Shown here: in pieces, positions 48,248-59,582 of the stretch | Position numbering within the stretch: position 1 is the first letter of the stretch | How the letters are laid out: each line of letters opens with the position of its first letter | Assembly (NCBI RefSeq): GCF_932276165.1 | Contig: NC_064002.1 | Span: 6,386,001-6,450,000, forward strand | DNA from: Plutella xylostella | Taxonomy: Eukaryota; Arthropoda; Insecta; Lepidoptera; Plutellidae | Direction of reading: 5' to 3' | Length of the DNA: 64,000 nt | Notes under the pieces: model-generated | What the model was told of the DNA's origin: nothing | What the model saw: the letters and a program-made list of their open reading frames with translations, nothing else | Database searches by the model: none | Made by a program: the position numbers and the translations under genes

Positions 48248-48500
48248 GTAGCTTCCCTGCCCTCCAGCCCCTACGTTGTCTTCCTCTTCTATGGTCACTC
48301 ACCTCCTCCCCTTCCCTAGCTTACTCTCCCATTTCCTACCATCCACTCCCTTCTCCTACACTCCCGTCGCCTCCACTCCACCTCTTTTCCATCCCATCCC
48401 ATCTCCTACTATTCACTTATTCTCTCCCCTGTGCATCCCTTTACCTTCCCTTATATTTCCTCCTCTATGCTCGATCCCTTTCCCTTAATTCCCTCCACGT
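48248..48500 (+). repeat. Pyrimidine-rich tract of about 250 bp
   Basis: Nearly all bases are C or T on the plus strand (for example cctcctccccttccctag, ctcccttctcctacactccc). The tract is strongly strand-asymmetric and carries no open frame with a recognisable domain. Confidence 0.7.
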
Positions 48501-49607
48501 CATATAACAACGATACCCATATGAACATTCCAGACATTTATATCGCTTCGGACACCATTAAGGGATAACGGTATTTCTCGACTGCAACATCCGATTTAAT
48601 AAAAAGTATAAAAACGATATCTATGTCGATAATTAGATTTTGTCACTCCATTGCCTATTTTGAATTATTTTAAAAACCCTGCTCCTTCCTGCTAATTACA
48701 TATCTACTCTTTTATTTATAGGAATACATTACCCTCCTCCTTCGGCAGTCGGGTAAAAATCTACTTAACTGCAAAGTTTCCAATAAAAATAGTGAATCAT
48801 TTTTTTTTCCGAAATAAACTTTATTACCCCTTTGCAAATCCTAAGTTATTTCATCGGTTATCAATAGGAGTACTTCTGTGGAGTATTCCAATAAAAGGGC
48901 AAAAGCTATTTTTTTTTCATACAAACTTGACCCCCCCATTTTACGGATAAATGTTTGACAAAGCACAAAAGTGTGTTATGCAGCCAACTTCATTAACTAT
49001 CAAGTAGTTTTACATTCACATTAGACGTAGACGTATAAAAACCCATAATTTTAGCGGTACATTTTAAGTATGTAGGAATATTTGGTTTGCCCTTTATGTA
49101 ATCTGTAATCTAAACAATAAAATATTACATGAAAATCTGCACACATACGCCTCATTCATGTACTTACATGTATAATTGTATATGCCACTTTACGTGTGAA
49201 AGTGTGTCAATGGCAGTAACGTCATCCCTGTATTGATTGTTTAACTTCATTAATATGACAAAACTATTCGGTAGGAATCGTTTAGGTTTTTGCATCGGTA
49301 AAAAAATATAGATTACTTATAGTTCATGTTTTTAAAGTGCACTGACTAAATTTCAGGTAGGTTGTAGGTAAGTTTACGAAAAAAGATCGTTTTATACATA
49401 AACATTATTTTTTTTTGGATAAGATGACCTGGTTTAATTTGAGAGAGTAATTTAATTAAATGAATCGCCTCATAGTGTAGGTAAACTGCATTCATTCATA
49501 CTTGGCACAAAAGGTAAACAATCTTAGTCTTTTTATTTGAATTTATTACATAACTATGTTTCAAATTAAACATAATAACCAATGAAATTATACTGATTAG
49601 TTTTTTT
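48501..49607. other. Intergenic or intronic, repeat scraps only
   Basis: 'ttaccctcctccttcggcag' at about 48730 is the inverse of the repeat start at 1389. The remainder is AT-rich with no gene. Confidence 0.45.
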
Positions 49608-49612
49608 TGTAC

Positions 49613-49876
49613 TACACACACACACACACACACTAACGCCTTGTACTAATGTACTCCCTTGCGGGGTAGGCAGAGGTACATTGCTGCACCCACTTTTCGC
49701 CAGAGTGTTATGTTAGTTCCATCCAATGTAATAGGGGGCGGGCCTATTGCCATTTTACGGACACAAGACCCGAGAACAAATATCTGTGTTTAAACAAAAC
49801 AAAACCAGCCGGGAATCGAACCCGGGACCTTCGGCTCAGTAGTCAGAGTCACTAACCACTACGCCATTCGGTCGTC
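49613..49876 (-). mobile_element. tRNA-headed SINE
   Basis: On the minus strand the head reads 'ggcgtagtggttagtgactc' (A-box-like) and 'ggttcgattcccggctgg' (B-box-like), the internal RNA polymerase III promoter of a tRNA-derived SINE. The body continues through a 'gcctaccccgcaagggag' block to a tgtgtgtgtgtg tail. Confidence 0.75.
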
Positions 49877-50785
49877 GTTTTTTTAAATAATAATAAGTAC
49901 ATTATAATGTGTGTTCATCCTTTTATTTTTAACGTAATAGATAATTGTCATTGTTGGTTATATTTTATATAACATAATAATAATATTACTTACTCTCTTT
50001 GTAAAACCCAGCCAGACAGCTCAGACAAACAACATTTAGTTATGAATAATAACATGCCAATATGCACGAAACGAATATTAAAGGTCATTATTTAAGTTAG
50101 TTTCGTAAACGAAAATAATTATACGATTATAGATATAGACATAATATACACGAAACAACATAAAATGTATACCTAATTTTTTAAAATACAATATAATAAT
50201 AACATATTAAAATATACAAACAGCTGTTAGATCATAACAAGGGATTACTTGTTGACTTTTGACACATCTGCCAAGAATTTAATATGGAGGTGACGAATAT
50301 CTGATGACATTACAATGAAACAGGGGTGTTAATTATCTAACAGACTATGGTGAAACTAGGCATAAGTTAAGGAGTTTGCATTCTGTCAGAAAACCTTTAG
50401 AAAATATGTACTTAAAACAGTACTTGTGGTGAACGTCATTTTTTTATTTTTATTGAATAAGTGCATAATTTTATTATTAAGAATATTATTAACAACGAAA
50501 GTGGTGTAAAAAATACTTAATGTTATCGTTTTACCATAATGGAAATTTAAAAGTCTTAGAAACATCCAGCCTACATTGCCTACAATATGATGTTTACAAA
50601 CTTCATTGAAAATCACCGCACTACAATACGCAAAGTAATTTTCCTTTAACTGTTCTATTGGTCATTGACCTCTGAGCTGCACCCTTAAGTCATTAACAGG
50701 TATAGGTCAGTTGACACTTTCTTATCACATATACCTATTAATTCTCGGTCACAGTCGCAAATTTCGTGTCAATCTAATGGTGGTG
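49877..50785. other. Intergenic or intronic, nothing recognised
   Basis: AT-rich sequence with no domain-bearing frame. Confidence 0.5.
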
Positions 50786-51276
50786 GATCTGTCGCAGGCA
50801 ACTGGTTTAATCTCCTGTTTGATTGAACCACTAGCCCGTTCATTGGATGGCGCTGTTCAGTTGTATGACTAGGCCGAACGTTGATTGTACAAGCGTCACA
50901 AAACGTCCAACTAGTTAGCTGACTTAAAATCAGTCAGGTGGTGAATAAAACAAATATGGCGCCTAGCAGCTAACAGCTGACACAAAAAGCACCTATATTG
51001 TTAGTTTTTTGCAAATAAATATGCTTTAAAGTGCGTTATTTGTGTTAAAATAGTGTGACAACATGGATTTACCTATTATTACGCCGCGGGCGGATAGTTT
51101 CAAAGAAAAAAAGTGGCGAAACTGGATAATTATGAACAACAATATGAGGGTTTGTTTATTGGTATTGTTTAGTTAATTTGTGAGATAAGAGCTTTGTAAC
51201 ATAGTCTTTTTGTTGACTCTTGCCAGGTGATGTTCACCCTAACCAGACATTACAAAGTTGCTATACTATATCCCAT

Positions 51277-51391
51277 TGTGGGTGTTAATTAGGTTGATTT
51301 TACTATGTCACTGTATTTTAAAGGTGGAGAAATGATGAGCAGCGTGCGTTCTTACTGATGGTTTATTTGCTACTAGAAAATGAACTCAACA
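51277..51391 (-). repeat. 3' LTR of the BEL/Pao element
   Basis: 115 bp, matching 56312-56426 with no difference that I can see. Confidence 0.93.
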
Positions 51392-51720
51392 TACCGCCCC
51401 CCAAAGGGCATTTATTAAAGGCCCTTTTAAAAAAGTGATTATACAATGCTAATGGCCTTAAATAGATAGAATTGATATTATAGATCCTTTACTTGACTGA
51501 ATACATACTTCTTTACTTACAAATTACAATGCATTTTTATTTAAACTGAATTTTAACTCTGTGGACTGTATCTTAAAGATTGATTAAGTAAATACTAAAT
51601 TTTTCAATAAGTAACGTTAGGTAATAAGAACATTTTAACTTAAGTATTTGATCATGCAACTTATTTCATTTAGAATTAGTTAGGTAAACAAAGCTACTGA
51701 AAATATTAAATAATTAAGTT

Positions 51721-52940
51721 TTAAGTGGCAGTGTCTATAGGTAAGTAACACAATTTATTCATAGGTCTTTGCACTACACTGTTACCACTCTTCACACTGT
51801 ACACTCTGGTGACTCCGTCAGCGCCCGGGTGCTTGTCCACGATGCGGCCGAGACTCCATTTGCCGGGTGGCAAGTTTTCTGTTTTTATAAGTACAATTTG
51901 TCCTTTTTCAAATTCCTGTACTTTCTTTAGCCATTTTGGTCTTTGTTGTAATCGTGCGAGGTATTCACTCTGCCATATTTGCCAAAAGTCTGATAGGAGT
52001 TTCTGTAGATGTTGCCAACGTGTCAGTCGACTAACCTTCACTGACTTCAGGTCTGGGTTTGGAACAGTCACAGGCGCTTCGCCGATCAGGAAATGGCCTG
52101 GTGTTAGTGTTATTGTTTCAGATTCAGATTCAATTGTAGATATAGGCCGGGAGTTAAGACAGGCTTCTATCTGACACAGGAGTGTAGACATCTCTTCGAA
52201 CGTGAGGTGAGAGGTCAGGATTCTTTTCATGTGGTACTTCATGGACTTGACGCCCGCCTCCCATAAGCCTCCCATATGAGGGCTATATCCAGGAATGAAA
52301 TGCCATTGAGTTCCATCTTTGGCAAGTGTCTCTGCTATGTCTCCTTCAAAATCTAGTTTAGCCTCATTCAATGCTGTTTTCAACTCCTTGTCTGCGCCGA
52401 TAAAGTTTCTTCCCTGGTCACTCCATAGGTGAGAGCATCGACCTCGTCTTGAGATGAATCTCCTGTATGCACCTATGTATGCCTCTGATGTCAGATCTCC
52501 GACAAGTTCTAAGTGTATTGCTTTCGTGGCCATACAGATAAACAGTGCCACATATGCCTTGCATGTTTTCGCCCCTCTGCTTCTTGACATTAGAACTTGA
52601 TAAGGACCCGCAAAATCAACTCCACTATTATAGAACGGTCTGGCTGGGTTGACTCGGGCTGTCGGTAGGTCTCCCATCAGCTGGTTTCTTACTAATGCTC
52701 TCTGTTTGGCGCATATCAAGCAATTACGTATCTTCGTTTTTACTAAATTCTTTACTTTCAGAATCCAATATTTTGATCTCAGGTACTCAAGCATAAGTTG
52801 GATTCCTCCATGTAACGTTTTTGCATGTGCATCAGCGATTATTAATGTGGTAAGGTAACCTTCACTTGGTATAATGATGGGGTGTTTTCTGTCTTCTTCT
52901 ATGTTTGCGTGTCTCAGTCTTCCACCCAGTTTTTTGTAAC
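51721..52940 (-). pseudogene. BEL/Pao integrase region of pol
   Basis: The frame ending at 51721 carries an H-H-C-C motif (HGGIQLMLEYLRSKYW, then CLICAKQRA) and a D-D-E core: D in NSGVDFAGPY, D in LWSDQGRNFIG and E in HMGGLWEAGVKSMK. A C-terminal DUF5641-like segment follows (KGQIVLIKTENLPPGKWSLG, then GRIVDKHPGADG). The true domain starts near 52940 (LGGRLRHAN). The stretch upstream of this in the same frame (to 53088) is out of frame with RT and is not real protein. Confidence 0.88.
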
Positions 52941-53524
52941 CATAATCTTTGCATGAGTATCTTTGCAGGGATAATCGCCGGGGCAATCCATCCGAGAGGA
53001 TCGAACAACTTCTGTATTTCTGCCAGGATACTTTTCTTCGTGTAAGATTCAGCTGTAGCAGGTAAGTTGTTTTGATATTGAAATACATCTTCTCCCATGT
53101 TCCAGATGATACCTAGTGTCTTTATGATACCATCTATGCCAAATTTAATGTTGACATGAGTGCTAATCTTTGATGGTTCGAATTGTTTCAGGAAATCTAC
53201 GTCATTTGAGCACCACTTCTGTAATATGAAACCTCCTTTCTGTAATATCTTCTCTATATCTTTAGCTGTTTTGATTGCGTCTTCTAGTGTTTCCTTTCCT
53301 GATACTATATCATCCATGAAACAATCTTCTTTGATTATTTTAGCTGCTTCTTCGTTAATGTGGCCTTCATCTTTAGCTAGCTGAAGCAGAGTTTTAACGG
53401 CTAAGTAAGGGGCTGAAGCCGTTCCGAATGTTACTCTGTTTAATCGATAATCTTTTACAGGTTCGGTTCTACTTTTACGCCATAGGATTCTTTGATTATC
53501 TTTGTCCTCCTCTGTTATTAATAC
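52862..53524 (-). pseudogene. BEL/Pao reverse transcriptase, C-terminal part, shifted frame
   Basis: After the stop at 53518 the RT continues one frame over, with ITEEDKDNQRILWRKSRTEP and the catalytic MDD (DCFMDDIVSG). It reaches PAKILMQRLW near 52950. There it runs into integrase sequence out of frame. The RNase H domain that should lie between is gone, so a deletion junction lies near 52935-52950. Confidence 0.85.
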
Positions 53525-55953
53525 ATTTTAACTGCGTCAGCGGCGAAGCAAACTTTGTGCATGCGCCATCTCATTATAATGCTTCGCATGTCTTCTTGTA
53601 GTTGTGGACCAACTAGCAGTTCATCATTCAGGGAAGTATTGTTGGTTCCCTTGCATGAGGCGTTGAATACCACTGTACATTTTGATGTTTCTTTCTCTTC
53701 CTTCATAACTGCATGATGAGGTAAGTATACAGCTGGCTTGTTGATTTCTTCTATAGGTACTTCTTCCATATGCTCCATCTCAAGATATTCTTCTATCACT
53801 TTTGTGTATTCTTCCTTTAGCTTTTCATTCTTTTCGAAGCGTCTCTCTAGTTGCTTTAGACTTCTCAGAGCTATGTCTCTCGATCCATTCTGTATTGATA
53901 ATCTATTCTCTGTTTTAAAAGGCAACTTCACAATGTACCTGCCATCTTCTGTTCTGGAATGATTTGATTCATATATTTCTTCACATCTTCTCTCTTCTGC
54001 GGTTAGGATCTTTTGCTCATGATCATTCAATTCCCACATTTGTTTTAGCATACTGTTTATTTCCAGATCAATCTGATGGTGCATTACTGTATATTCATCT
54101 CTGTGTTCCTCTGAAGTGATGTGCCCGAAGAGAATCCACCCAAGGCTGGTATTTTGAGCACTAGGGGTGCCTGGGGGACCCTTGATAATCTCGCCTTTCA
54201 TAATTGCGGCACACACTTCTACACCCAGCAGCATGTCTACAGGTCCAGGTTGCTTGAAGCCGGGGTCAGCTAAAGCTATACCATGGATGTGTGACCAGGT
54301 GCGTTCAGAGATAACTCTCGTTGGTAATTGTGATGTTAAACGCGTAGGCATTACATAAACTTTCAATTTGAGGCTGAATTTGTAATCTTGGCTTGAAAGA
54401 ACCTCAATTTGTGCTACGTGTTTGACTGTTGTCTTTGTTGTGCCAACGCCAGTGATTGTACCATTGCAGGGTATCCTCTTCAGCTTAAGTAACTGGGCGG
54501 CTCTCTCACTAATAAAACTTGCTTGTGATCCATTGTCGATTAGTGCTCTTAACATGGTGACACGTCCTGATGATTCATCTCTCACTGGTACTAGGGCTGT
54601 AGCCAGGAGCGCAGTAGACGTGTTGGTTGCTATGTTGGTTGATAACTCTGAGACTGGTTCATTGATGTTGTTGTTCTCGTTGGTAGCTGTATCATGGTGA
54701 CATTCCACATTGTTTGGTTGATAGGTCTCATGCAGGAGCGTGTGATGACGCTTCTTACATACTCGGCAGAACATTCTGAGTCGACATCTAAAAGCTGAAT
54801 GTCCTGGGGCCAAACAATTGAAACATAGTTGATTGCTTTTCACGAACTCGCATCTCTCTCTTGGTACCTTTGATATGAACTCTCTACAATGACATAAGGT
54901 GTGGTTTTCTTTGCACATTGAGCAACATTTCTCCTTGTTGTTATAGTTATTGTTACTGTTGGTATCCGTAGAAACATGAACTTTGTATTCTCTTTCTCTG
55001 TTTTGGCTCTGTGTTATCTTCTGTCTCTGTGGTGGGTTAACTAGCTCCAGTGTTCGATACTTAGTTTCTAAGAATCTTGATAACTCCGTCCACTTAGGTA
55101 GTTCTGCGCTGTTTCCATTGAAAGCTGATTGTTCCCATTCTTGATGTGACTCTGGGTCCAACTTCTGAATGACCAGAAATATGATGACTGGATCCCAAGA
55201 ATCAGTTGATATGCTTAGGTTTCTCAGGCTGTTTAGACAATCATTAGTTGTGTCTAACAGTGAACGAATGTTGTCAGCTGTAGGTGCAGAGATCTTCCTT
55301 TGGTTAAATAATCGCTTCAACACAGAGTTGGTAATAAGTCTCATATTGTTGTATCGTTCTTGTAACAGTTTCCACGCTGGTTCGTAATTGCATTCTACAA
55401 CTTGCATGTGTTTCAGTAATGACTCTGGTTCTCCTTTGATGCTACTCTTCAAGTAGTGTAACTTTTGGACATTGCTAAGTGTAACATTGTTGTCTACCAA
55501 TGATGTAAACAAATCCTTGAAGGCCGGGAACTCTTCGTAAGACCCTGAGAATGTAGGCAGCTGTATCCTTGGTAGCTTGACCTGCGACGCGTCAGCGGCC
55601 TCCATGTTGGTGCTGGCTGCGCCTGCTGACTGCCGGCTGGTGGCTGACGGCGAGCACTCGGATAATAAGTCAGTCAAATCCGCTTGTAAACCCAAGTATA
55701 ATTCTTCAACTTCGTAGTACTCGTCGTTTGCAAAGTACGGGTAATTTTGTCTATTTTGTTTAGGTACTTTTCTAGTTAGGGCCAAATGTGCATTCGTAAA
55801 GTCTCGCCAATATTCTTGAATAGTTTGTAGTCTCACGGTTATGTAACCTTTCGTAAGCCTAGCCTTAGGACATTTCTTAAAGTTAACTAACACTTTTTGT
55901 AACATTGATATTTTATCTTCTAAAATTTGCAATAGTTCCTTTTCCGCTTCCAT
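53518..55953 (-). pseudogene. BEL/Pao gag, protease and start of RT
   Basis: This 811-aa open frame starts at 55953. A coiled-coil-like start is followed by a DUF1759 gag domain (about residues 135-290, LPTFSGSYEEFPAFKDLF). Cys/His clusters follow, including a CX2CX4HX4C knuckle at 377-390 (CFNCLAPGHSAFRC). An aspartic protease has the DNGS active site at 473-476. RT begins near residue 755 (CTVVFNASCKGTNNTSLND) and is cut at residue 811 by a frameshift relative to the rest of RT. The gag and protease parts look intact. Confidence 0.88.
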
Positions 55954-56311
55954 TTTGCATAAACACTATATTTACGTTTGATAGTCCAAAGTGTTAGGTA
56001 GGTATATCGCACTATTTTAATGTTCAACACGTTCACAAAGTCAATTCTTATAATAGTTATTCACTTAGCGTTCATACACACTTTGATTAGGTATTTAGTT
56101 CTTTAGGTTTCGTTTTTAAGCACTGGTTAGTCCATAAGTTAACACTGTTTAAATTAATGTCCACACTTGCATTACTTTAATTTTATTTGAATTCAACACT
56201 TGTTTTCTCGACTTCACTCGACGATAGATAAGAATTCTTTTGTTCTCAGCCGGGCTGGTTACCGGCGAATTTGTAGTAAACAACTTTGATTCGGCTCGAT
56301 AACGACCATTA

Positions 56312-56426
56312 TGTGGGTGTTAATTAGGTTGATTTTACTATGTCACTGTATTTTAAAGGTGGAGAAATGATGAGCAGCGTGCGTTCTTACTGATGGTTTA
56401 TTTGCTACTAGAAAATGAACTCAACA
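56312..56426 (-). repeat. 5' LTR of the BEL/Pao element
   Basis: 115 bp; partner of 51277-51391. It is preceded on the plus-strand side by the likely primer site. Confidence 0.93.
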
Positions 56427-56599
56427 CCCATTCAACGACTTCGCTGAATGACGTTCAGTCAAGACTACTCAAGACGTCGAACGTTACAATCAACGACTTG
56501 ACGATTTGTCCTTTAGTCATACAACTGAATAGCGCCATCCAATGAACGGGCTAGTGGTTCAATCAAACAGGAGATTAAACCAGTTGCCTGCGACAGATC

Positions 56600-56830
56600 G
56601 ATTGGGATCTGCGATCAACAAGTGCGTTCAGAAATAGATTGAGCAGCACGAGACATGGGCAGCACGGGGGCGGCGCGGGGTGCGGGGGGCGGCCTTGCGC
56701 TGTCGCGGCACGCCGCGCGAAACGTGACCCGCACACTGACACACCGCGCCCGCATCGAAACGCATCTCACACACACAGACACACCGGTCTGTGTATCGCT
56801 GAGACTACTGCCCTATACCCGACTATTTTA
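56600..56830 (+). other. Isolated GC-rich, CG-rich patch
   Basis: 56645-56770 is strongly GC-rich (cagcacgggggcggcgcggg and following). A frame from the ATG at 56654 reads MGSTGAARGAGGGLALSRHA, then low-complexity residues. It could be an alternative promoter/first exon of the gene starting at 46454, or simply a CpG patch next to the TIR element. I have no homology to choose. Confidence 0.3.
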
Positions 56831-58225
56831 AGTTCATATTTTTACAATGTTTATTCCGAATGATTTATTTGCCAAAATTTTGTAAAAAAAGATTAGGTAT
56901 TTACTTATAAATTTGATGTTTCTGGAGTTTTGTGGTTAGGACCGCACATTTTGAACTTATCAGTTATATTTCAGGAATATTAAAATTAAGAATATTGTGT
57001 GGACCTGTGATAGAAATAATCGTATTGCCACGTAATACAACGGTGATGCCAATGTGTGCGTTTTCATTCACTGCCATGTCCGCAATCTGTACGTCTAGTA
57101 CCTACAGGTTTTGCCATTTTTGAACTATAAATTTTTTACGTTTTTTGCTGTCATCTGCATACATTATCTGTCAAAAGTGGCATGATAGTTTCCGTTAGAG
57201 GCGCCACTTTGTATCCGAGAAAACGTAAACTTTTATAGTTTCTACAATCTAACAAATCTATACTAGATCCTCTGTACTAATATTACAATAGTAGTAATAT
57301 AGTACCGAATTAGGTACTATCGACTAGAGACGACCATATTCGTGATTCGCACACAGCAGAGATAAACTCACAGATAATAGACCTACTTAAAATTGCGATG
57401 ATATATTTTGTTCTGTCTGACTGAAACTGGATTCCGGACTGAATACTTACAGTTTAAGATCTAACGATTTCTAGATAATATTGACGTTTTACCTACTTAC
57501 TAGACGACCTTTTAAGGTCAATGTCCTTTTCGCCTAGAACTAGAACTATAAACTAGTTTGGTACCTACCTATACGTGAAGTTCACACCATCTTAACACGT
57601 GTAGAGAATTAAACCTTACCTATGCCATGTGTCGGCTACTAAATGGCTTACGTACTTACCACCTAGACTAGATCATAACTCATAACATAAATCATAAGTA
57701 TTAACTACTTACTTATATCATAATAGGTACCTAATAACCTACCTTCTTACTAAAATAATTCACAATTCACAACACACATTTGAGATCAAAAAAATCGGTC
57801 CATAACTGTCGAAGGTATCGGTGAACATACATACATATTGAGAACCTCATTCTTTTTTAAAAATTAAGGATTCTTCGCTGAGATTCTTCGTTACCAAGCA
57901 TCGATACATTCATTAGCCATAAACAATCGAGAAGCAGAATCGCTCTACAGCTCTACAGTAAAAAAAACCTGTCAGATCATTGTCAGATGAGATGAGTTCT
58001 GAGGATGAGATGCTGTTTTCGATAGCTAACATTCGGTGGAAAATAAATACGTAAGTATATGATGGTGCAGTCTATAAAAACTGACACAGGTTTTAAAAGT
58101 AAATAGTAGGTAGGTAGTACCTAGATAGGTAGTAAGTTTTTTCTAAAAAAAAAAATACCCGGTTAGATTGGCATTACCTCGTGTAATTTTCCATTAAGTA
58201 CAGTGAACGTGAACGTGACAGCCTC
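56831..58225. other. Intergenic or intronic, nothing certain
   Basis: AT-rich. A short frame at 57991-58050 (MSSEDEMLFSIANIRWKIN) ends at a perfect donor GTAAGTAT and could be a tiny first exon or a transposon relic. Confidence 0.35.
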
Positions 58226-58373
58226 TTTTTAGGTGGTTCTACCTTCTGCCAGAAGTGGAAAACATCGTGAGACCAACTTCGGTGTCACGGTGCCGAACTA
58301 AGAATGGAAAGTTGAAACACGTGAACCAACTGAAACCGTTCGCGAGGTTCGCGCCACTTTTCGTGATTTTATA
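58226..58373 (+). mobile_element. C-terminal fragment of a gypsy-type pol
   Basis: The plus-strand frame gives WFYLLPEVENIVRPTSVS, then RCRTKNGKLKHVNQLKPFAR and a stop at 58366. The 'NGKLKHVNQLKPF' ending is typical of the extreme C-terminus of Ty3/gypsy polyproteins. It is isolated; no integrase core precedes it. Confidence 0.5.
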
Positions 58374-59387
58374 ATTTCCTGAAATCGTTACGAGTATCAA
58401 TGTATCGTAATCGTAACTGCCAACATAAACAGGGGTGTAAGGTGTCACTAGTTTGACTGCTCTGTCTGTTTGTGTCAGGTCTGATCAGGATTGCCGGTAT
58501 TTCCCTCCATCGGGGGCCCTAATCTGGCGACATATTGTCAATGACTTTGGGCATAATGTCCATGGTGAGGAAAGTGAGCAACTTTCATGCAATCAACTTT
58601 GTAAATGCGTACTTAATGTATATGCCAGGTTTTGCGTACGCCACCCAGCTTGCTATAAATTGCATGATCGACATTCTTGTCCAAATAAACACACGATAAG
58701 TTTTATATCCGGCAGACGGTATAGGTGGGTCATTGTCATTGCCACATGATTTTTTCTAACAACATTAGCCATAATGTATTTTTTTCACTTTAATTATTAC
58801 CTACTCTTCGACTATTGGCTTTTTAGGGTGCATAGTCGGTCATTTATATTCACTTTCCTTATCTACCCTTTAGCGCGTTTTCCTCCTCCCTTAAATAATC
58901 TGTGCTCCCTGGTAGGCCCGGTGTAATCCGAGATGCAGCGTAACTCCTGGTGTATTGGAATATTTGCAACATACCTACAACAAAATATAATTTTTAAAAT
59001 GAAATTCAACCAGCATACTCACCAGACGGACCAAGGTATGCTTTGTATGAAATTTAACCATACTCAGACAATGACCAATAATTCCTTGGAGTATTTAAAA
59101 GAAGGTATCCTTAGCGTGACATAATGGCATTTCTTCCCCACCGTGGTGCTACACGTGCAGGCGTGGGCTCCGTCCGCCGGCTCCGATTCCGTCGAGTCAC
59201 GTTGCACCTCACGCTCCTCACCAAACTTTCCAGCAAACGGCGAATAAATATGTGTGTAGGTAACGTGTTGCGTAATGCGGGAGGATCGTTCGAGGTTTGT
59301 GGGGAATTTAGTGTTAGTTTGAGGTGCAAATGTATGTGCATAGTGCACGGACTTAGCTGTTTCTTTGAGGACGCATGATAATCTATC
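58374..59387. other. Intergenic or intronic, nothing recognised
   Basis: Several 60-98 codon frames exist on both strands around 58450-58750 and 59064-59378, without recognisable domains and overlapping one another. Confidence 0.4.
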
Positions 59388-59582
59388 CTAACTAATATTA
59401 TAAATGCGAAAGTAACTGTGTCTGTCTGTCTGTCAGTCTGTTACTCTTTCACGCCAAAACTACTGAACGGATTAGAATGAAATTTGGTATACATACGGTC
59501 TAGATCCTGGGAAAGAACATAGGCTACTTTTTATCCCGGAATTCCCACGGGAAAACTTTTTAAGTGGAAGCGAAGCTAGTTT
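59388..59582 (+). mobile_element. Helitron/SINE-like repeat, copy 3
   Basis: It starts 'ctaactaatattataaatgc', holds the tctg microsatellite and 'ggattagaatgaaatttggt', and ends 'ggaagcgaagctagt'. It is the best-preserved of the three copies. Confidence 0.6.

Larger units (their letters stand above)
51277..56426 (-). mobile_element. BEL/Pao LTR retrotransposon, defective
   Basis: The LTRs are only 115 bp (51277-51391 and 56312-56426), start TGTGGGTGTT and end CTCAACA on the plus strand, and appear identical. The 5-bp duplication CCCAT flanks them (51272-51276 and 56427-56431). On the minus strand the polypurine tract CCTTTGGGGGGCGGTA abuts the 3' LTR, and TGGTCGTTATCGAGCC begins 3 nt after the 5' LTR as a likely tRNA primer site. 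Identical LTRs suggest recent insertion, yet the coding region is broken by a frameshift in RT and loss of RNase H. Confidence 0.93.
50786..56599. mobile_element. TIR element split by the BEL/Pao insertion
   Basis: 50786-50873 and 56512-56599 are inverted repeats of about 88 bp, both starting gatctgtcgcaggcaactgg, with one visible mismatch. Without the BEL element the host element is only about 660 bp. On its left part an ATG at 51063 opens MDLPIITPRADSFKEKKWRN and runs about 37 codons to a stop, perhaps the relic of a transposase start. No target duplication is clear and the superfamily is not identified. Confidence 0.75.

Noticed and set aside
48276..48488. 70-aa Ser/Pro-rich frame
   Set aside because: By-product of the pyrimidine tract; no homology.
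49800..49876. tRNA gene
   Set aside because: A- and B-box-like blocks are present on the minus strand, but the sequence continues into a SINE body with a TG-repeat tail and I could not fold a full cloverleaf; it is a SINE head.
52940..53088. N-terminal 50 residues of the integrase frame (MYFNIKTTYLLQLN...)
   Set aside because: This stretch encodes RT in another frame; it is an out-of-frame extension past the deletion junction.
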